A model generated the notes under the pieces. That model saw only the letters and a program-made list of their open reading frames with translations. It was not told where the DNA came from and ran no database searches. From Leucogyrophana mollusca (lineage: Eukaryota > Basidiomycota > Agaricomycetes > Boletales), in contig MU266439.1 of NCBI GenBank assembly GCA_021014945.1, forward strand, positions 1 through 64,000: a stretch of 64,000 nucleotides of DNA. Reading direction: 5' to 3'. Position 1 is the first letter of the stretch. Every line of letters starts with the position of its first letter. This document shows, piece after piece, positions 45,290 through 57,169 of this stretch. Both the position numbers and the translations under genes were made by a program.

Positions 45290-48200
45290 CTACTGGACCG
45301 AGCCATAGCCCTGGATGCAGTTCTCCTGAGCGATACTGGCGGATCCACTCCTGATGTAACATATCTTGGCGGGTATGCAATCGCCTGTGCATGGAGGAGT
45401 GCGGATCGAACTCTTCCCCTGATAGGTATTGAAGGTCTGGAACGAGAATGATAAAAAAAAACAGACGTGTTAAGAGTTCAGGTAATTCACCTGCACAAGT
45501 GACGGGTTTGCTTCCATCTCTAGAAGAAAGACGTGCTAAGTGCGAAGAAGACGCATATACAAATTGACCTTCGACGCACGTTCTGTGACCAGATGCCACC
45601 AAGTGGCATTCAAAGGATCGTCATCACCCCATGTGATGTTTCCCCCATACGCTTCTCGGGTGTTGTATTCGTAGTTGTATGCAGGTCCGAACTGAATTTG
45701 AGAGTCGAGGGAAGGGAAGTCATTGACAGAACTCTGCCACCTAGAGTATCACATGAGCCAGAAACAAACGTGAAGTAACAAGGGTGATACGAACGTGTGT
45801 GCATCTAGAACATCAAAGGTCTGTGCGGCTGTTAGTCGTATCATACGTCTGTGCCTGGTAAAACCCACCGCAGAGTCGACTTCGTAAACGCGGAATCCCG
45901 AATTGAGGTTCGTTAAGGGTGTGACTGAAGGTCCAACCTAAGGTAACGATAACTTATGAGCTCACAACCAAAGATACGTCATGGGAAACGTACCCAGCTG
46001 AGAGTTTGTGCGGTCTCTGCGCTCATATCCGTGCCATTATTGGCATAGAATATCTATCCCACGAGGGAAAGCAGATATCAGTAGAGGGGCGAGGAAGTGT
46101 ACTAAAAATACCCACGGATATCTCATCCTCGTGAGTATGTCCCCAGAATATATCTATGAAGCAAGATAGGTAAAAAATCTCGCTGAAGACTTTCGTGCGT
46201 ACTTGCGATGACATGAGGTGAAAATCGATCAACTCTGTCCCGGGAGTTAGCAACGCTCGCTTTCGAAGGAAATATGGATATGTCACATCTGGTAAACTAG
46301 CATAGTCATGTTAGCGATCTGCACCAAAGAGACGGGCTCATGCGGTCCAAACTTACATAGATTGGTTGGGTTCAGCAGAGGGTTTGTTCCATCCCATCCG
46401 CTGACAACGTGGCCCATGATCCAAACTAGTCGATTTTGTCAGTAACGCATCGAATTCGCGTCAAGCTCTAGGCTACCTCGATCTCCCGCATCTTCGGCAT
46501 CCTGCAGTTCATCCGTAAGGAACCTCAGGATACCAGAGGTATCCGGTTGCGAGGAATTGATGTAATTGAAGTAATTTGATCTAGTAGGGGACTCAGAACA
46601 GATGCCAACGAAAGATAGCACCAACGCACGTGTACCCTGTCAACACGGTTCATTACTTAGTGAACAAATGAACACTGTTGCATAGATAACTTACACAGAT
46701 TTGTGTTTAAACTGATAACCCTGAGCCCGTCAGCTCGTTTGACCATATAAGCTGAATAGTGAGTCCGCGCCAGCTCAATGGAAGCTTCTGGGAGCCACTG
46801 CTGATGCTCCCAGAGCGCAGAAACATGGTCGTACAGCCTGTAAAAAGTTTGGTGATAATTCAGTCGGCAGAATATATGGAGGCTCACCAGTCGAATTGTT
46901 TCGCTAGTTCCCCTCCAATTGAATAAGGTGCAGCTAGGTCTCTAATCAAAGTCAGTGTCAAAGTCCGCATGAAATATGAGAGTTACGAACTCATTATAGC
47001 TATCATGGTTTCCTAGAGTCGCGTAAACTGGACCTGGTCCGAGGTATCGTTTGAACAAATCGTATAACACCACCTATTCATTCAAATATCAGCGGAGAAC
47101 AGTTAAGACACCTTTGTGTTACTCTCACTTCGGAATATTCGTTAAATGCTCTTCGTTTGCGATAAAGAACACGATTAACTCCGAGACAAAGAATGTAAAA
47201 TGGTCATTCACCTGGATTCCTGGTTTTGTGAGTCGTGAGTTAACATGTCACCTGTAAACAGGCTGAACGCAAATCCACTATCCTCTGCCCCCGCGACGGC
47301 AGGAATGGCTTGCAACACGGATAACACTAGGGAATAAGGAGCATCACTTGGAGATAATTAGACACAGCCCACATCCTAGCAAATAAGCAGACAACTCACC
47401 AAGTATACGCTCCGAACCGAGGAGCAGGGAATAAGGGAGTGTCTGGACTCTGCACATTGAATGCGTTTGATCGACAGCATTGACCAGATGAACAGTTTGC
47501 TTCTGCACCATTTGCGTAACCTGGGGAGAAGGGTCAATGCGAACTCATAAGACCTGAATGCAGTGAGCGGATATATACGTGGGTCGATGTGAAAATCAGA
47601 TATGTGAAGCACTTTGAGACGTTGTCCACTGGGCTGTTTGGGTGGAGGCAGCGGATTAGGCTTTGGCTTCGCAAACCAATTCGTAAGGTTCAGCGGCGAC
47701 GTAGGCGGTAATGGGCAGAGACCGAGAAACTGGTAACAAAGAAGCTTGAAAGCAAGGTTAATGGATGAGCAACCCCACCAATCTATGTAACATTACCTGC
47801 CCATCATATCCTCCTACATCCGCGAAAGATGCGACTTGAGTCAATGCAGCACCAATAACGAGGCGACTGTAAGTAGTGGCACACGTAGACGAGTATTCAA
47901 AGAGTTCGCAAAGTTGGATAGCCAATTCAGGACCTTCTTCGGGGGCTGCGAGTGCGATGAATTTAGCAACTTCGAGGGAAGCCTGGCAGCGGGCACAAGT
48001 ATTGTCTCCGAAGATAGGATTCGTTGCAATGGATTGAATCTGTGCGATGGCCTGTTCGAGGAGCCTCGAAGACGAGGCTTTAGGAGGTAGAGGGTGAGGA
48101 TCTACGGTATCATTCTGTTAACCGAAAAATGATGTCAGCTCTCGATGATAATGGACCGTGATTCAACGACCTGTGGGATATGATCTGGATCTGTTAACGA

Positions 48201-48489
48201 CAGTGGAAATATCTTGTGCTAAAGTAAACAGCAGGAATCACAGGCCGGGTCAGCTAATTTGATACGACGTGGTTAATCATGGTCGACTCACTGTCACAGG
48301 GTCGGATATCACTGGCTGAACCTGCGCTGAGGTCGCAGTGGGAGAATTGTAGTACTGTGCATACACGGAGGTTGGGAAAGCGCCGGGCGCAGTGTAATTT
48401 GCGGGGTGAATGACGTCGCTAGAAGCCGCGGCAAAAAAAGCGCAGCAAACGACTCCTGCTAGGGAGAGCAACTTGGCACTCGAGAGCAT
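45290..48489 (-). CDS. Acid sphingomyelinase-like secreted phosphodiesterase
   Basis: A gene of many small exons; I support the span and motifs but did not fix every boundary. The start ATG at 48489 opens a signal peptide (MLSSAKLLSLAGVVCCAFFA). Near residue 100 a saposin-B-like cysteine region follows (CARCQASLEVAKFIALAAPE to LCELFEYSSTCATTYS). The metallophosphatase motifs appear in order: LHISDFHIDPR, FTGDMLTHD, ATLGNHDSYNE, WIMGHVVSGWDGTN and FWGHTHEDE. These supply the Asp/His/Asn ligands of the two-metal centre. Around the third motif are WLPEASIELARTHYSAYMVK and RVISLNTN, typical of sphingomyelin phosphodiesterases. The stop is at 45290-45292 after CIQGYGSVQ. The enzyme should act in the secretory route or outside the cell, cleaving sphingomyelin-like phosphodiesters; the fungal substrate is uncertain. 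Confidence 0.85.
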
Positions 48490-49613
48490 GTTGAGCAGAA
48501 AATCGTCGTCCTGCCTGCAAACGAGTGTCCCGTTCTCGTTCAAGTCTGATCTTTTTATACGGCATGCTTGCCGGAATGTTCTATAGAAGGCTTCTGGAGG
48601 CGCGCGGCTAGTAAGGAGGACAGATTTCGCACCATTGACAAACGTTGGCTAGCGTTGATTCTCATGGGTCAGTTGCTCGGCACACGGGACCCAGCCAAGA
48701 TCGCATACTACCTACTATTTTCGGGCCGCTGTCGTGCGTGCCAGTGTCAGCGAACTCACAGATATCGCTGGATAGGCTGAGCTATGAAGGGAGGATGGCA
48801 AAGTGCTTTGGAGATATTATTGTCAAACAGATCTCAAAACGGCCCTCACGGCGTACCAGGTGCTGCCTCCGTTTTACATAACTGTGGCTTACGCGTAGGC
48901 ATAATATACCAAGCACCTAACACTGGCTGCACCGCGACAGTACGGAGCCAAGTCATCGTCGGCGATGCTATCATGAAGATATTGTGTGAAGTTCATTTGC
49001 AGATCAACGAGAGGGTCACGCTGCGTGTCCTGATGCGATGATACGAACGGATGCTGACTCTTGCGGGCCCCTGACCAAAGGACAGTGAAACACCCGCCGA
49101 CCATCCCAAAGGGCATCGTGAGACAGGTTCTCGAATATTACAGCGCTACCCAACGGCGTGTACAGATTTAGCTTGTATTCAACATAATAAGATGGCATGG
49201 TATATATGATCTCACAAGACATGGGGTGCCCAAAAGAGGGTTCCTTTGAAGCTCCAGAAAATCTGCGTGCGGAGAGGGGAGATGCAAACTTCGTCACTAA
49301 CAATCTCGGAACAGTATGGTGGAAAGACGAACGTGGGGTTGCGAGGAACGGGGCAATTACAAGTTAGTAGCGGCCAAGAATCCGGCCAGCGGGTATCGAT
49401 GCAAGGACGGATGATGATGCATGATGGTAATGGTACAGGAAGTCGATGAGTTGATGGGACATTATTGGCCATTGACCGCTGTTGATAATAATACTAGAGC
49501 ACTGTAACTGAGAGGATTAGCCGCCGTAAATAAGGTTGGAAGAAACACCTGTCTCAGCACTGACACGGGCAGAAGGGAGAGTCTACAGGCGCGGGGTATA
49601 TGAATGACCGAGC
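48490..49613. other. Intergenic, no supported gene
   Basis: This region of about 1.1 kb follows the start of the sphingomyelinase-like gene, whose promoter it should contain. Several short open frames on both strands have no motif, no splice-consistent extension and unremarkable composition. I see no tRNA or repeat. Confidence 0.45.
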
Positions 49614-49826
49614 TCAGGTACGACCTGGACAACGCTCGCACTCCTTCCGCTTTTGTGCCTCCTCCTCCTTCCGGGTGACTCTACCCCGAGCTTTCTCTTC
49701 CGCTATCCTCCTAGATTCGGTCCACAGCTTTAGTGTATAATCGTGTAGTGCTTGGGAATATAATATGAATGGATCACTGTGAAAATCATGAGAAGGGACA
49801 TCGATTGAGGAGGAACGGGAAAGCAT
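49614..49826 (-). CDS. Small basic protein of unknown function
   Basis: A single-exon frame of 70 residues starting at the ATG at 49826 (MLSRSSSIDVPSHDFHSDPF). It continues with a helical, charged part (YSQALHDYTLKLWTESRRIA, then EEKARGRVTRKEEEAQKRK). The composition looks protein-like. A TATA-like run (49894-49905) lies about 70 bp upstream with pyrimidine-rich DNA between, as in strong fungal promoters. No family is recognised, no signal peptide is present, and chance cannot be excluded. Confidence 0.4.
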   Translation of the reverse strand: MLSRSSSIDVPSHDFHSDPFILYSQALHDYTLKLWTESRRIAEEKARGRVTRKEEEAQKRKECERCPGRT

Positions 49827-51224
49827 GAGCAAAGCGGTTAACGGAAGCTAGATGGAAAGACAGAAGTGCAATTTACGGTATCTTGCAAGAGGGAATATAT
49901 ATATGCATGATGGATGGTGTTTTGAGCTCTCGGATCATTGGACCGCCGATTTGTGGTTTTTGCTCCACAGAAATTGACTCGGCGGACAGACATGGGCACT
50001 TCGGCACCATTCCCTGCCGCTTGGTGCACTGTTAAGCATTTCGGGACGGTTGCCTTCACGTGTTGCACGGTGGTTATTTCCTTGACTATCGCAATTTACC
50101 CAAGGAGATTGGCAACATGTACATGAAGCTCACCGTTCCATCCACGCCTCCCCTGCGATCACCCAATATGACGGAGAGGTGTTTTCGAGATTATTTGATT
50201 TTCGTCCCAATAAGCAATGCCGGTCTCCGAGCAGTGCAGATTATCTAAGCGCCCTCATTAGGATGCCTACTTCGAACCTTCAACGTTGTCACCTGCACCC
50301 CAAATTTCATGGGTAAAAGGCGCCTGAACTAGGAGGTAGTACTACTGATAGACTGACGATCCCTGGTGTCTGCATGTTAGTAATGGTTCGGATCTGCTAC
50401 CATGTCATTCGTTCATGGACCTGTAAATCTCTTCAATGATTTCAGTCTTGCTCTGACCCACGTAAGTCAGGGAACAATGTGCTTTGATTTTTTCCCGCTC
50501 CACGGAGCCACTACACACAATCTTATTGGCCAGCCACACCTTGTAAGTCTGATCCACCAAGAAGCAATCCGTCACGCCAAAGATATGATCGGCAAGGTGG
50601 TCGGTCAAATTTTCAAAAGCGGTCTCATCTCCTTGGCCCTTAAGAAACCTGAACCATTCTACATGCGCATCAAGTCCAGTCGTTGTAACGGATATGAGGA
50701 GGGTGCAACGTCGTGGGCCTGGAGGTTGTACTTTGCTGATGATGAAACGCGTGGCCACATTCACAAGGCCGTGTCAAAGTGCACGGAATTGTGGGCGCTG
50801 TTGATTTTTGGTCTCCGCTTGCCATGGAGTTGGCCGCAGCAGAAGATTCCCTGCCTCCGGTCAGTAAGGTGGGGCGTATCACTGCACAATGCGTAAATAA
50901 GTGGCATCTATGATACCATAATCATCAGCGCTGTATCTGTGGAGAAGTTCTTATATGACTTCCGTGCGCGGTCACCTCTTGCTTACTCTTGTGTGGCCCC
51001 ACCCATGCAGAGCACCTGCTGTCGGCCGGCCGATAACAATCGAACAGCCTCCGACAAGCTGCAGACTCCACTCCAGTGGAAATGAATGTCATCTATCAGT
51101 CATGTGGTATCTGGATCTATAGTAAAAACAGTAAGTGTCGATCGATAAAGTACTACAGACCCCAAATCAATAGCAAAGAAGAAATCGTGCAAGATGTCAT
51201 ACACACATACAGCATAATAAGGGT
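49827..51224. other. Intergenic with unassigned open frames
   Basis: Contains the TATA-like element of the small gene at 49614. Overlapping open frames at 50400-50900 on both strands (about 164 residues + and 119 -) were examined. Neither has a recognised motif or a clear start context, so no gene is called. The right end is downstream of the CSC1-like gene. Confidence 0.4.
49894..49905 (-). promoter_or_regulatory. TATA-like element of the small gene at 49614
   Basis: An alternating TATATATAT run on the minus strand about 70 bp before the ATG at 49826. Confidence 0.35.
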
Positions 51225-54200
51225 TTATCGATGTACCCGTGAGTTTGACCGCCGCGGAAGTACATCATCTTTGGCTCGTACGTCGAGGGTTACGTGAATT
51301 TCGTGATATTTTTGCAAGTCAATGGCCTCAGACCTCGCTACGCCGGCAGAATCATTAGGAAGCCAGATAATGGGAGATGGTGCAAGCAATTCCGGTGCGT
51401 AAAGAACACCGGCCATTTCTTCCGCGTGGTCAGCAAATGGCAGTGGTGGAAGATGAGGAGGGGCATCGGGATGAGTTCGAGCAGCTCGGTCTGTAGCAGT
51501 TAAATCGTCCAGCGTTTCAGTATCTACTTAGCGTGATTAGTAACATCGCACGTCCGGGTAACCTCCTAAGGCCACTCACGTAGGGGAAGAGGGCCGCGAT
51601 GGCGGGACGCGGATGGCATGACCGCCAATGTAAGGGACATCATTTCGAGCACGGAAGCCATGGAACCGCGTGCTCGGGTGCCGCGTGCAGAACTCATGAG
51701 GCTCGTGCCCTCTCCGTCAACGTCCAAAGGGAGAGCAGACGGTTTTGCGGCGGTTGCGAACTCTGCCAAAGATTGACGTGTATCTGCACGTAAGGTTCGG
51801 AGCCCGGGTTGCCTCGTCTTCAACCTCGCGTATGTCTCCACAGCCAAGACAACCATAATCGCCACACCAGCTAGCACTCCCCCTTCAATCCATAAACGCC
51901 TACTTAACAGAATCAGACCAAGAAGGAGAGGTTGGAGAGCAACAATGGTTCCGAATCGTTTGAGTATCCATATTTGCAAAAGTCCCCCAGTTTGTGACAG
52001 GGTCCGAGCGTACACATATCCGATGAGAAATCGATGGGCTTGATGGAGATGCGGTAAGCTCACGTTGTCAACATGGTAATGAAACAGCAGCTCACCAACG
52101 AGTGTCAAAAATAGGAGGATAGCTGCCGCTGGGCCGATGAGAGGGAATATTAAGGAAAAGGCAGAGGCAAAGACGGTGGCCAGCACGCATGCACCAGTTG
52201 CATATGATGGATCGTACGTTCTTGGGTATACAGCTGATATTCATCCATTATATTAAGTCAATTTTATTGGGGAAATGAGTACTCACCCCTAAAGCGTTGC
52301 CGAGGAGTGATTGCATCCTTTTCGGCACGAAGCACAGACCAGAGACGGAATGGCTGAAGTAGCAGAATACCCGGAACGATCACTGCAGTGGTGACCGTAA
52401 TCACGAGTGCAAGTGCAGCCATATAGACTGAACCACTGGCGACGGTGCCGGCAATCGCATGTCCTGAACTGAATGCCTCCAGTGCAAAGAGGAGTGCACC
52501 TATGGCGATTACCCAGGCCGCAACTCCTGTACTTAGGACAAAAAACATGATCTTGTACGTGAGCAATTGCACTGCAGATATAGAAACCAGTGGGGCCCAA
52601 CCAGCAGCCCCTGTAGTTGCATGTTTAGCTTGTTGGTAAACCGAATCACTTTTCAAACTCACATTGGATTATGGCAAGAGCGATGGTAATGAATGCGGTT
52701 GCGCCAACAGCGGGAGCGAGGGATGTGGCAAGACCTGAGACCAGTCCGTTGCTCTCGGAAAGTGGCTGGAAGAAGGGCAGGTAGTGTGCAATGTTTGGGG
52801 CAGTGCCAAGAACAAGCCCTGTAACAGCAACCACTGTATAGATTCCTGTCAGTTCTCTGGGTGAAACAGTCCGATTTCAGGGAACGCACATGACACGGCG
52901 AGGAGGATGATGGTGATGGCGATGACCGTCCATAAGGCCGCAACATCCAGGGCGTTGCCTTCGTGCTGGAGTGCGCCCCACCTAATGTCCTCTTTGGCTC
53001 TCCCTTCTATTAATTCTACACCAGGGATAAACCGCAGGCCACGCCCCATGACGATCCATCCCTTGACGCGCACGCCCTCAGCGATGTCAACGTAACATTC
53101 TTGTTGGGCATCAGTAATCTCCGCGTTAATGGCCTTCAATTTGGACCGCCATTGGTTTATTTCCGTGTAAACGGCTCCGAGATCGTCATAATTGAGACCC
53201 GATGCGGGTCTGACAAAAGGTTGTCGTGGTTGAAGGCGCAGATGTGGAGGAGGAATGGCGTCGGCGGTGGCATCCTCATAGGCCCTGGTCCTCAAAGGAA
53301 AGGTCTCTCGACGCTCTGTGGATGGCGTTTCGATTGGCCTAGGACGGGGCTTGACTAGTGGCACTTCGTCATTTGCTCTCGGGGGCGGGTCGGTTACCCC
53401 GCGGGACCCTTCGCCAAAAGAGTCGCCGAAGTCAATTTCCCGCATGAGGTCTACCCAATCGTCGTCCGGGTCATCGGCCTGGTGACCAGAGGTTTCTCCT
53501 GTTGCGTACTCTGTCGTGGTGCCCCCATTCTCGGATGATGACCCACCAGCATGATTTGGACCGTAGTATCTGGGATCTGGTACCGGGGAGGAAGGCCCCA
53601 ATTCTCCGCCTCTCTCTATTTTAACATGGCTGCCTAACGGTAGTCGATTGTAGGCGAGGGAGTCTCTGTTAACCTCCTGGAAACGACTACCAACAACGCG
53701 TTGTTGAAAGGAGTCCGACAGACTGATTGGGGTGCTAGTACCGTCCGCAAAATTGCCAGCATTGACGCTGCGAAGTCCGCGGAGTTTGTAGTACTGGGAA
53801 GGCGCAACAAACGAAGTCGGGGCAAAGGAGGAAGTAGCTTGTGCGGGATTATGTCTTCTATGCCGTGGCCGAGGGCGCTGCGAAGTCACATCAGTCATCG
53901 CAGTGCTGGAAGTATCAGCCAAATCTTACCGGACCTCCGCCTAATGCGCGGGGGCGGCTAATGTACGGCCGGTCGGGTTTTTCTTCTGCCTCGGGCTGCC
54001 GGCGAACCTCAAGGTCGGCTATCGAAGGATCGGGAGTTGACAGTCTGAACGAAGAAATGTACTTCGTTTCAGCGATTTCCAGATTGTCCAAAATCTCGTC
54101 TCGCTCCTCTATCAGTAATGCCAAGCTGTGGGTATCACTGCACCAATGAAAAGATCATGAATTCGTTGTCGGCCATAAGAGAATATCAGGGAAGATAGTC

Positions 54201-55633
54201 ACCAGATAGAAAACAAGCTTTGGATATCAATTTCCATGTCGGCCTGCTCAGACTGTTGTGACGAGCTCCAATAGGACTGGTTTCTCTGTTGTCGCTCTCG
54301 GTTTCGGTCCCTGGGTGAGGCGCCCTCGAGCAAGGAGCTTAATCCCACCTTCACGATATAATCCTTGAGACGTTTCTCACCCCATCCGACAAAACCGGGT
54401 GCTTTACGAGCACTCAGCCATCCCATTTCCTTGCCTGCACATCGTACCTCGAGCCAGCGCTTCCGAAACGCGACCATGCGGTTGAACTCCTTCAAGATCC
54501 TGTACAGTGCTGGGACCACGGCCAACGCAAGAGTTAGGACCGTGATAATGAGGATACGCAAGCGCGCTTTGGAGCTCTCGTCTGTACCGTTCACTACCTC
54601 CCGTTCAGCTACAAAATCGGCAGTGGCGGTTGTTACGCTGCCGCTTTCAAGCAACTGCAAGAGTCGCAAGAGACTAAGATCGTAGATAGTGGAGTACGCG
54701 CCGCCAAATGTGGGGGGTTCCGCTGACTGGGCAAGGCAGGGGGTCGACACGAGGTACAGCGGGAGTGCCCCGCCAAGGCCCACGAGAGTCCATCCCAGAA
54801 CAACCGTAAGACTGATCCAGAGGATGCGCTGAATAAGCTCTTCGTCGGATGGAAACAGCTTTGCGTCGGTCGCAGCCGACCTCCCAGCATCAGAGACGTC
54901 AGAGGGCAATGAGGTAATGAGAGGAACATTGGGAAAGAGAAATGCTCCTATATTTGAACCAAGGGGCTTTGGTCGCAGACTTTGGACAATTTAGTATTTG
55001 ATGTTCCAAATTATGAACGCAATCTTACTCTGTCTGCACAAACCACTCCCTTAACGCGTATATTTGGCGATAGCGCGGCCGAATTATTGCAAAAGCTAAC
55101 TATGGAGAACTTTCAGTCCACAAGAGGCCGCATATGGATATCGCAGAGATCCTCACCCATATAAGCAACCCAATAGCGGTTGGTAAAACAACCGTTGCGA
55201 TGATTCCGTCAGAAGTCACGTCCAGGCCGTCGCCGATACACACAGGGATGACTTGAGCAGTGTCTCGGGCGGTGAGGAGAGTGGATGGAGTTACAACAGA
55301 TGCAACGCCAGTGACAGAGGTGGGGTTATAAAAGACAATAGTTGACGATGGTTGCGTTACAGTTACATGGTATGTCGTGAGGTATGAACCTGAGGAAGTC
55401 ATCGCGCTGCCTGGGTCGATGGACGTATTGAACATGAAGTTCGAGGCCATGGATGATGATATTTTTGAAGTCCCTTCCGACGACGACGACGAGGGTGATG
55501 GCTCCCTGCTTGTTAAGATCTGAGAATCTCCTGAAGAGCCTGCGCTGGTGGACCACCACTGGTCGAAGTTGCTCGGTTGCGGTCGTCTGGGTCGTAGCAC
55601 CGAATTGGCGCCTAGATGAGCGTGAAGAGTCAT
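51225..55633 (-). CDS. CSC1/DUF221-like (RSN1_7TM) multi-pass membrane protein
   Basis: Ten exons fit in phase: 55633-55157, 55099-55029, 54979-54203, 54137-53930, 53877-52890, 52833-52663, 52610-52287, 52233-52096, 52038-51580 and 51523-51225 (1303 residues). The start is the first true ATG in frame. Membrane segments include GIIATVVLPTAIGLLIWLAF, LIQRILWISLTVVLGWTLVG and LRILIITVLTLALAVVPALY. In the C-terminal half a set of about seven follows, for example ATVFASAFSLIFPLIGPAAA, then HRFLIGYVYARTLSQTGG. The order and the TPRQRFR and FSLIFPLIGP blocks resemble the calcium-permeable stress-gated channels CSC1/OSCA/TMEM63. The cytosolic domain is unusual, long and poorly matched to the family. 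It holds ERDEILDNLEIAETKYISSF, a Pro/Ser-rich linker and KEDIRWGAL just before the pore-like part. Channel activity is inference. Confidence 0.72.
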
Positions 55634-56333
55634 GAACGCCCTCGACTGGGCTAGGTATATATGAGACGTCAAGGATATCAAACAAGTGAGTTAAGGATAG
55701 AATGGATCCGTTCTGAGCGGTTCGGTCATAAATTCTAGTTATGAACCATGACTACCATATTCGGCTTACCTAGGCTTCGAAATTTAGATGACCTTCTACA
55801 GTGTATACACTGCAGTTCGGTAAGGCGTAGAGATGAATATTCTAGTGATGGTATGTACTTGGAGAGAGGCTCAGCCTCAGAAACGTGTGAGGAAGGGCGA
55901 TTTACAGTTGCTCCAACACGCCGATTATGGGGTATACAGCTCGAGCAATATTTAGCCGAGAATGGATTATGGGAGTACACAACGAGTGGATTCGTTCCCA
56001 AGACCGAAATACAAGGAGCCATGGAAGTGACAGGATAAGGATAAATGCAGAGCAACTTATCTCGGCAATAAAGCAGGGTATATGCACAAGTTGGGCTGTT
56101 AGAATCATATTTAAGAGTGAAGTTCTCAACTGCCGTGCAGCCATGTAGATTTGCGAGTGAAGTTAAATATTTGCGACGAGTGTACATTGACAGGAAGGAG
56201 CGTGGTAGATATCTAAAGACAGGAGAGATAAATAGCGACCGTAACCACAGACGACGAAAGAACAAAGCAAACTCGCCTATTTCCGCACTGGAGCAAGTGG
56301 CAAAACTACAGCACCAGACAGGAAGATCGCGAA
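55634..56333. other. Intergenic, no supported gene
   Basis: About 700 bp upstream of the CSC1-like gene. A minus-strand frame of 176 codons (55735-56265) was examined and rejected: composition is irregular and no motif or membrane pattern stands out. Confidence 0.4.
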
Positions 56334-56570
56334 TCAGGAGCGTCCCTCTAAAAACAATCCTTGCCCGTCATCGAGAACCACAAATACTTTGTGACCTGAA
56401 ACCCATGGCGCGGGGTCGTCGACTACTGGGGAAGCAACGTAGTCTTTAGACCGTCTCCGACTCTTTTTAGAGCGTTTGTGTCTTTGGCTCAATGGCCAGT
56501 GTTTCCCCGAGCGCGTCACGGTGGTCGCGCCTGCTTTATGGCTATGGGCTCTGCTTTGTGTGCTGCCCAT
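56334..56570 (-). CDS. Small basic protein with an N-myristoylation-like start
   Basis: A 78-residue single-exon frame with a true ATG at 56570. It begins MGSTQSRAHSHKAG, which fits the consensus for N-myristoylation (Gly2, Ser/Thr at position 6). It continues with a Lys/Arg-rich stretch (SQRHKRSKKSRRRSK) and a short acidic-hydrophobic end (HKVFVVLDDGQGLFLEG). A myristate plus a basic patch is a common membrane-targeting pair. No family recognised; the frame may still be chance. Confidence 0.4.
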   Translation of the reverse strand: MGSTQSRAHSHKAGATTVTRSGKHWPLSQRHKRSKKSRRRSKDYVASPVVDDPAPWVSGHKVFVVLDDGQGLFLEGRS

Positions 56571-57169
56571 GATGGCGGAGATGACTACTGGTATGTTAGA
56601 CGAAGTAAGTCGTGTGCATCGCCGTTCTACCCACCTTGGACAGAAACCCAGAGGGACGCGCTCAGCGCTGGGACTGATAGCACGGATGGAAAACCTGATG
56701 AAAGGGCGGGGCCGTTTTCAAAGAGTTGATACACATCAGATAGATCTTCCAGGGTATATGTAGAGGGCCATATCGCTTGGCCCTTAAGATCATGGCAGTG
56801 TTGCGTGATGGGGTGGCGTCGCAGCGGCGTTGCTTGGGACGACGGTGACAGCCTTCCCCCAGTGTGATACCAATAACCTGATAGTTGGGGAAGAAAATAC
56901 TTTAGCGAGATCACGGTACGCCCCAGGAGTCTGGTTCAGGTAGCGTTATCTTCCCGTACAGCTGGCGGAAGGTAAGGCTATACATTGCAAAGTCTCAAAA
57001 CGAGATGGTTCCTGAATGGACGGATTCAAACGACACGGCCCAATTTGGATAAGCAATGCAACCACGTGGCACAGCATTGAGACGTGTTTAGCTCTTCACC
57101 AATTTCACGAGTCCCCAAGTCCTTCGAACCTGAACACAGAGGCCAAGTGGCTGCCAAAGGCCGTAAAGA
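56571..57169. other. Intergenic, 5' region of SLY1
   Basis: About 600 bp. An open frame from 57016 continues into SLY1 without a stop, but it does not resemble the family and is better read as leader plus intron. No other gene seen. Confidence 0.45.

Noticed and set aside
50402..50896. A 164-codon plus-strand frame and a 119-codon minus-strand frame over the same DNA
   Set aside because: Neither shows a known motif, a convincing start or splice-consistent extension; mutual shadowing cannot be resolved from sequence.
55735..56265. A 176-codon minus-strand frame
   Set aside because: Irregular composition, no domain, no promoter-like context; likely chance.
57016..57169. An in-frame 5' extension of SLY1
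   Set aside because: It does not resemble the Sly1 N-terminus, while splicing ATG to GCAACGACA restores the expected start.
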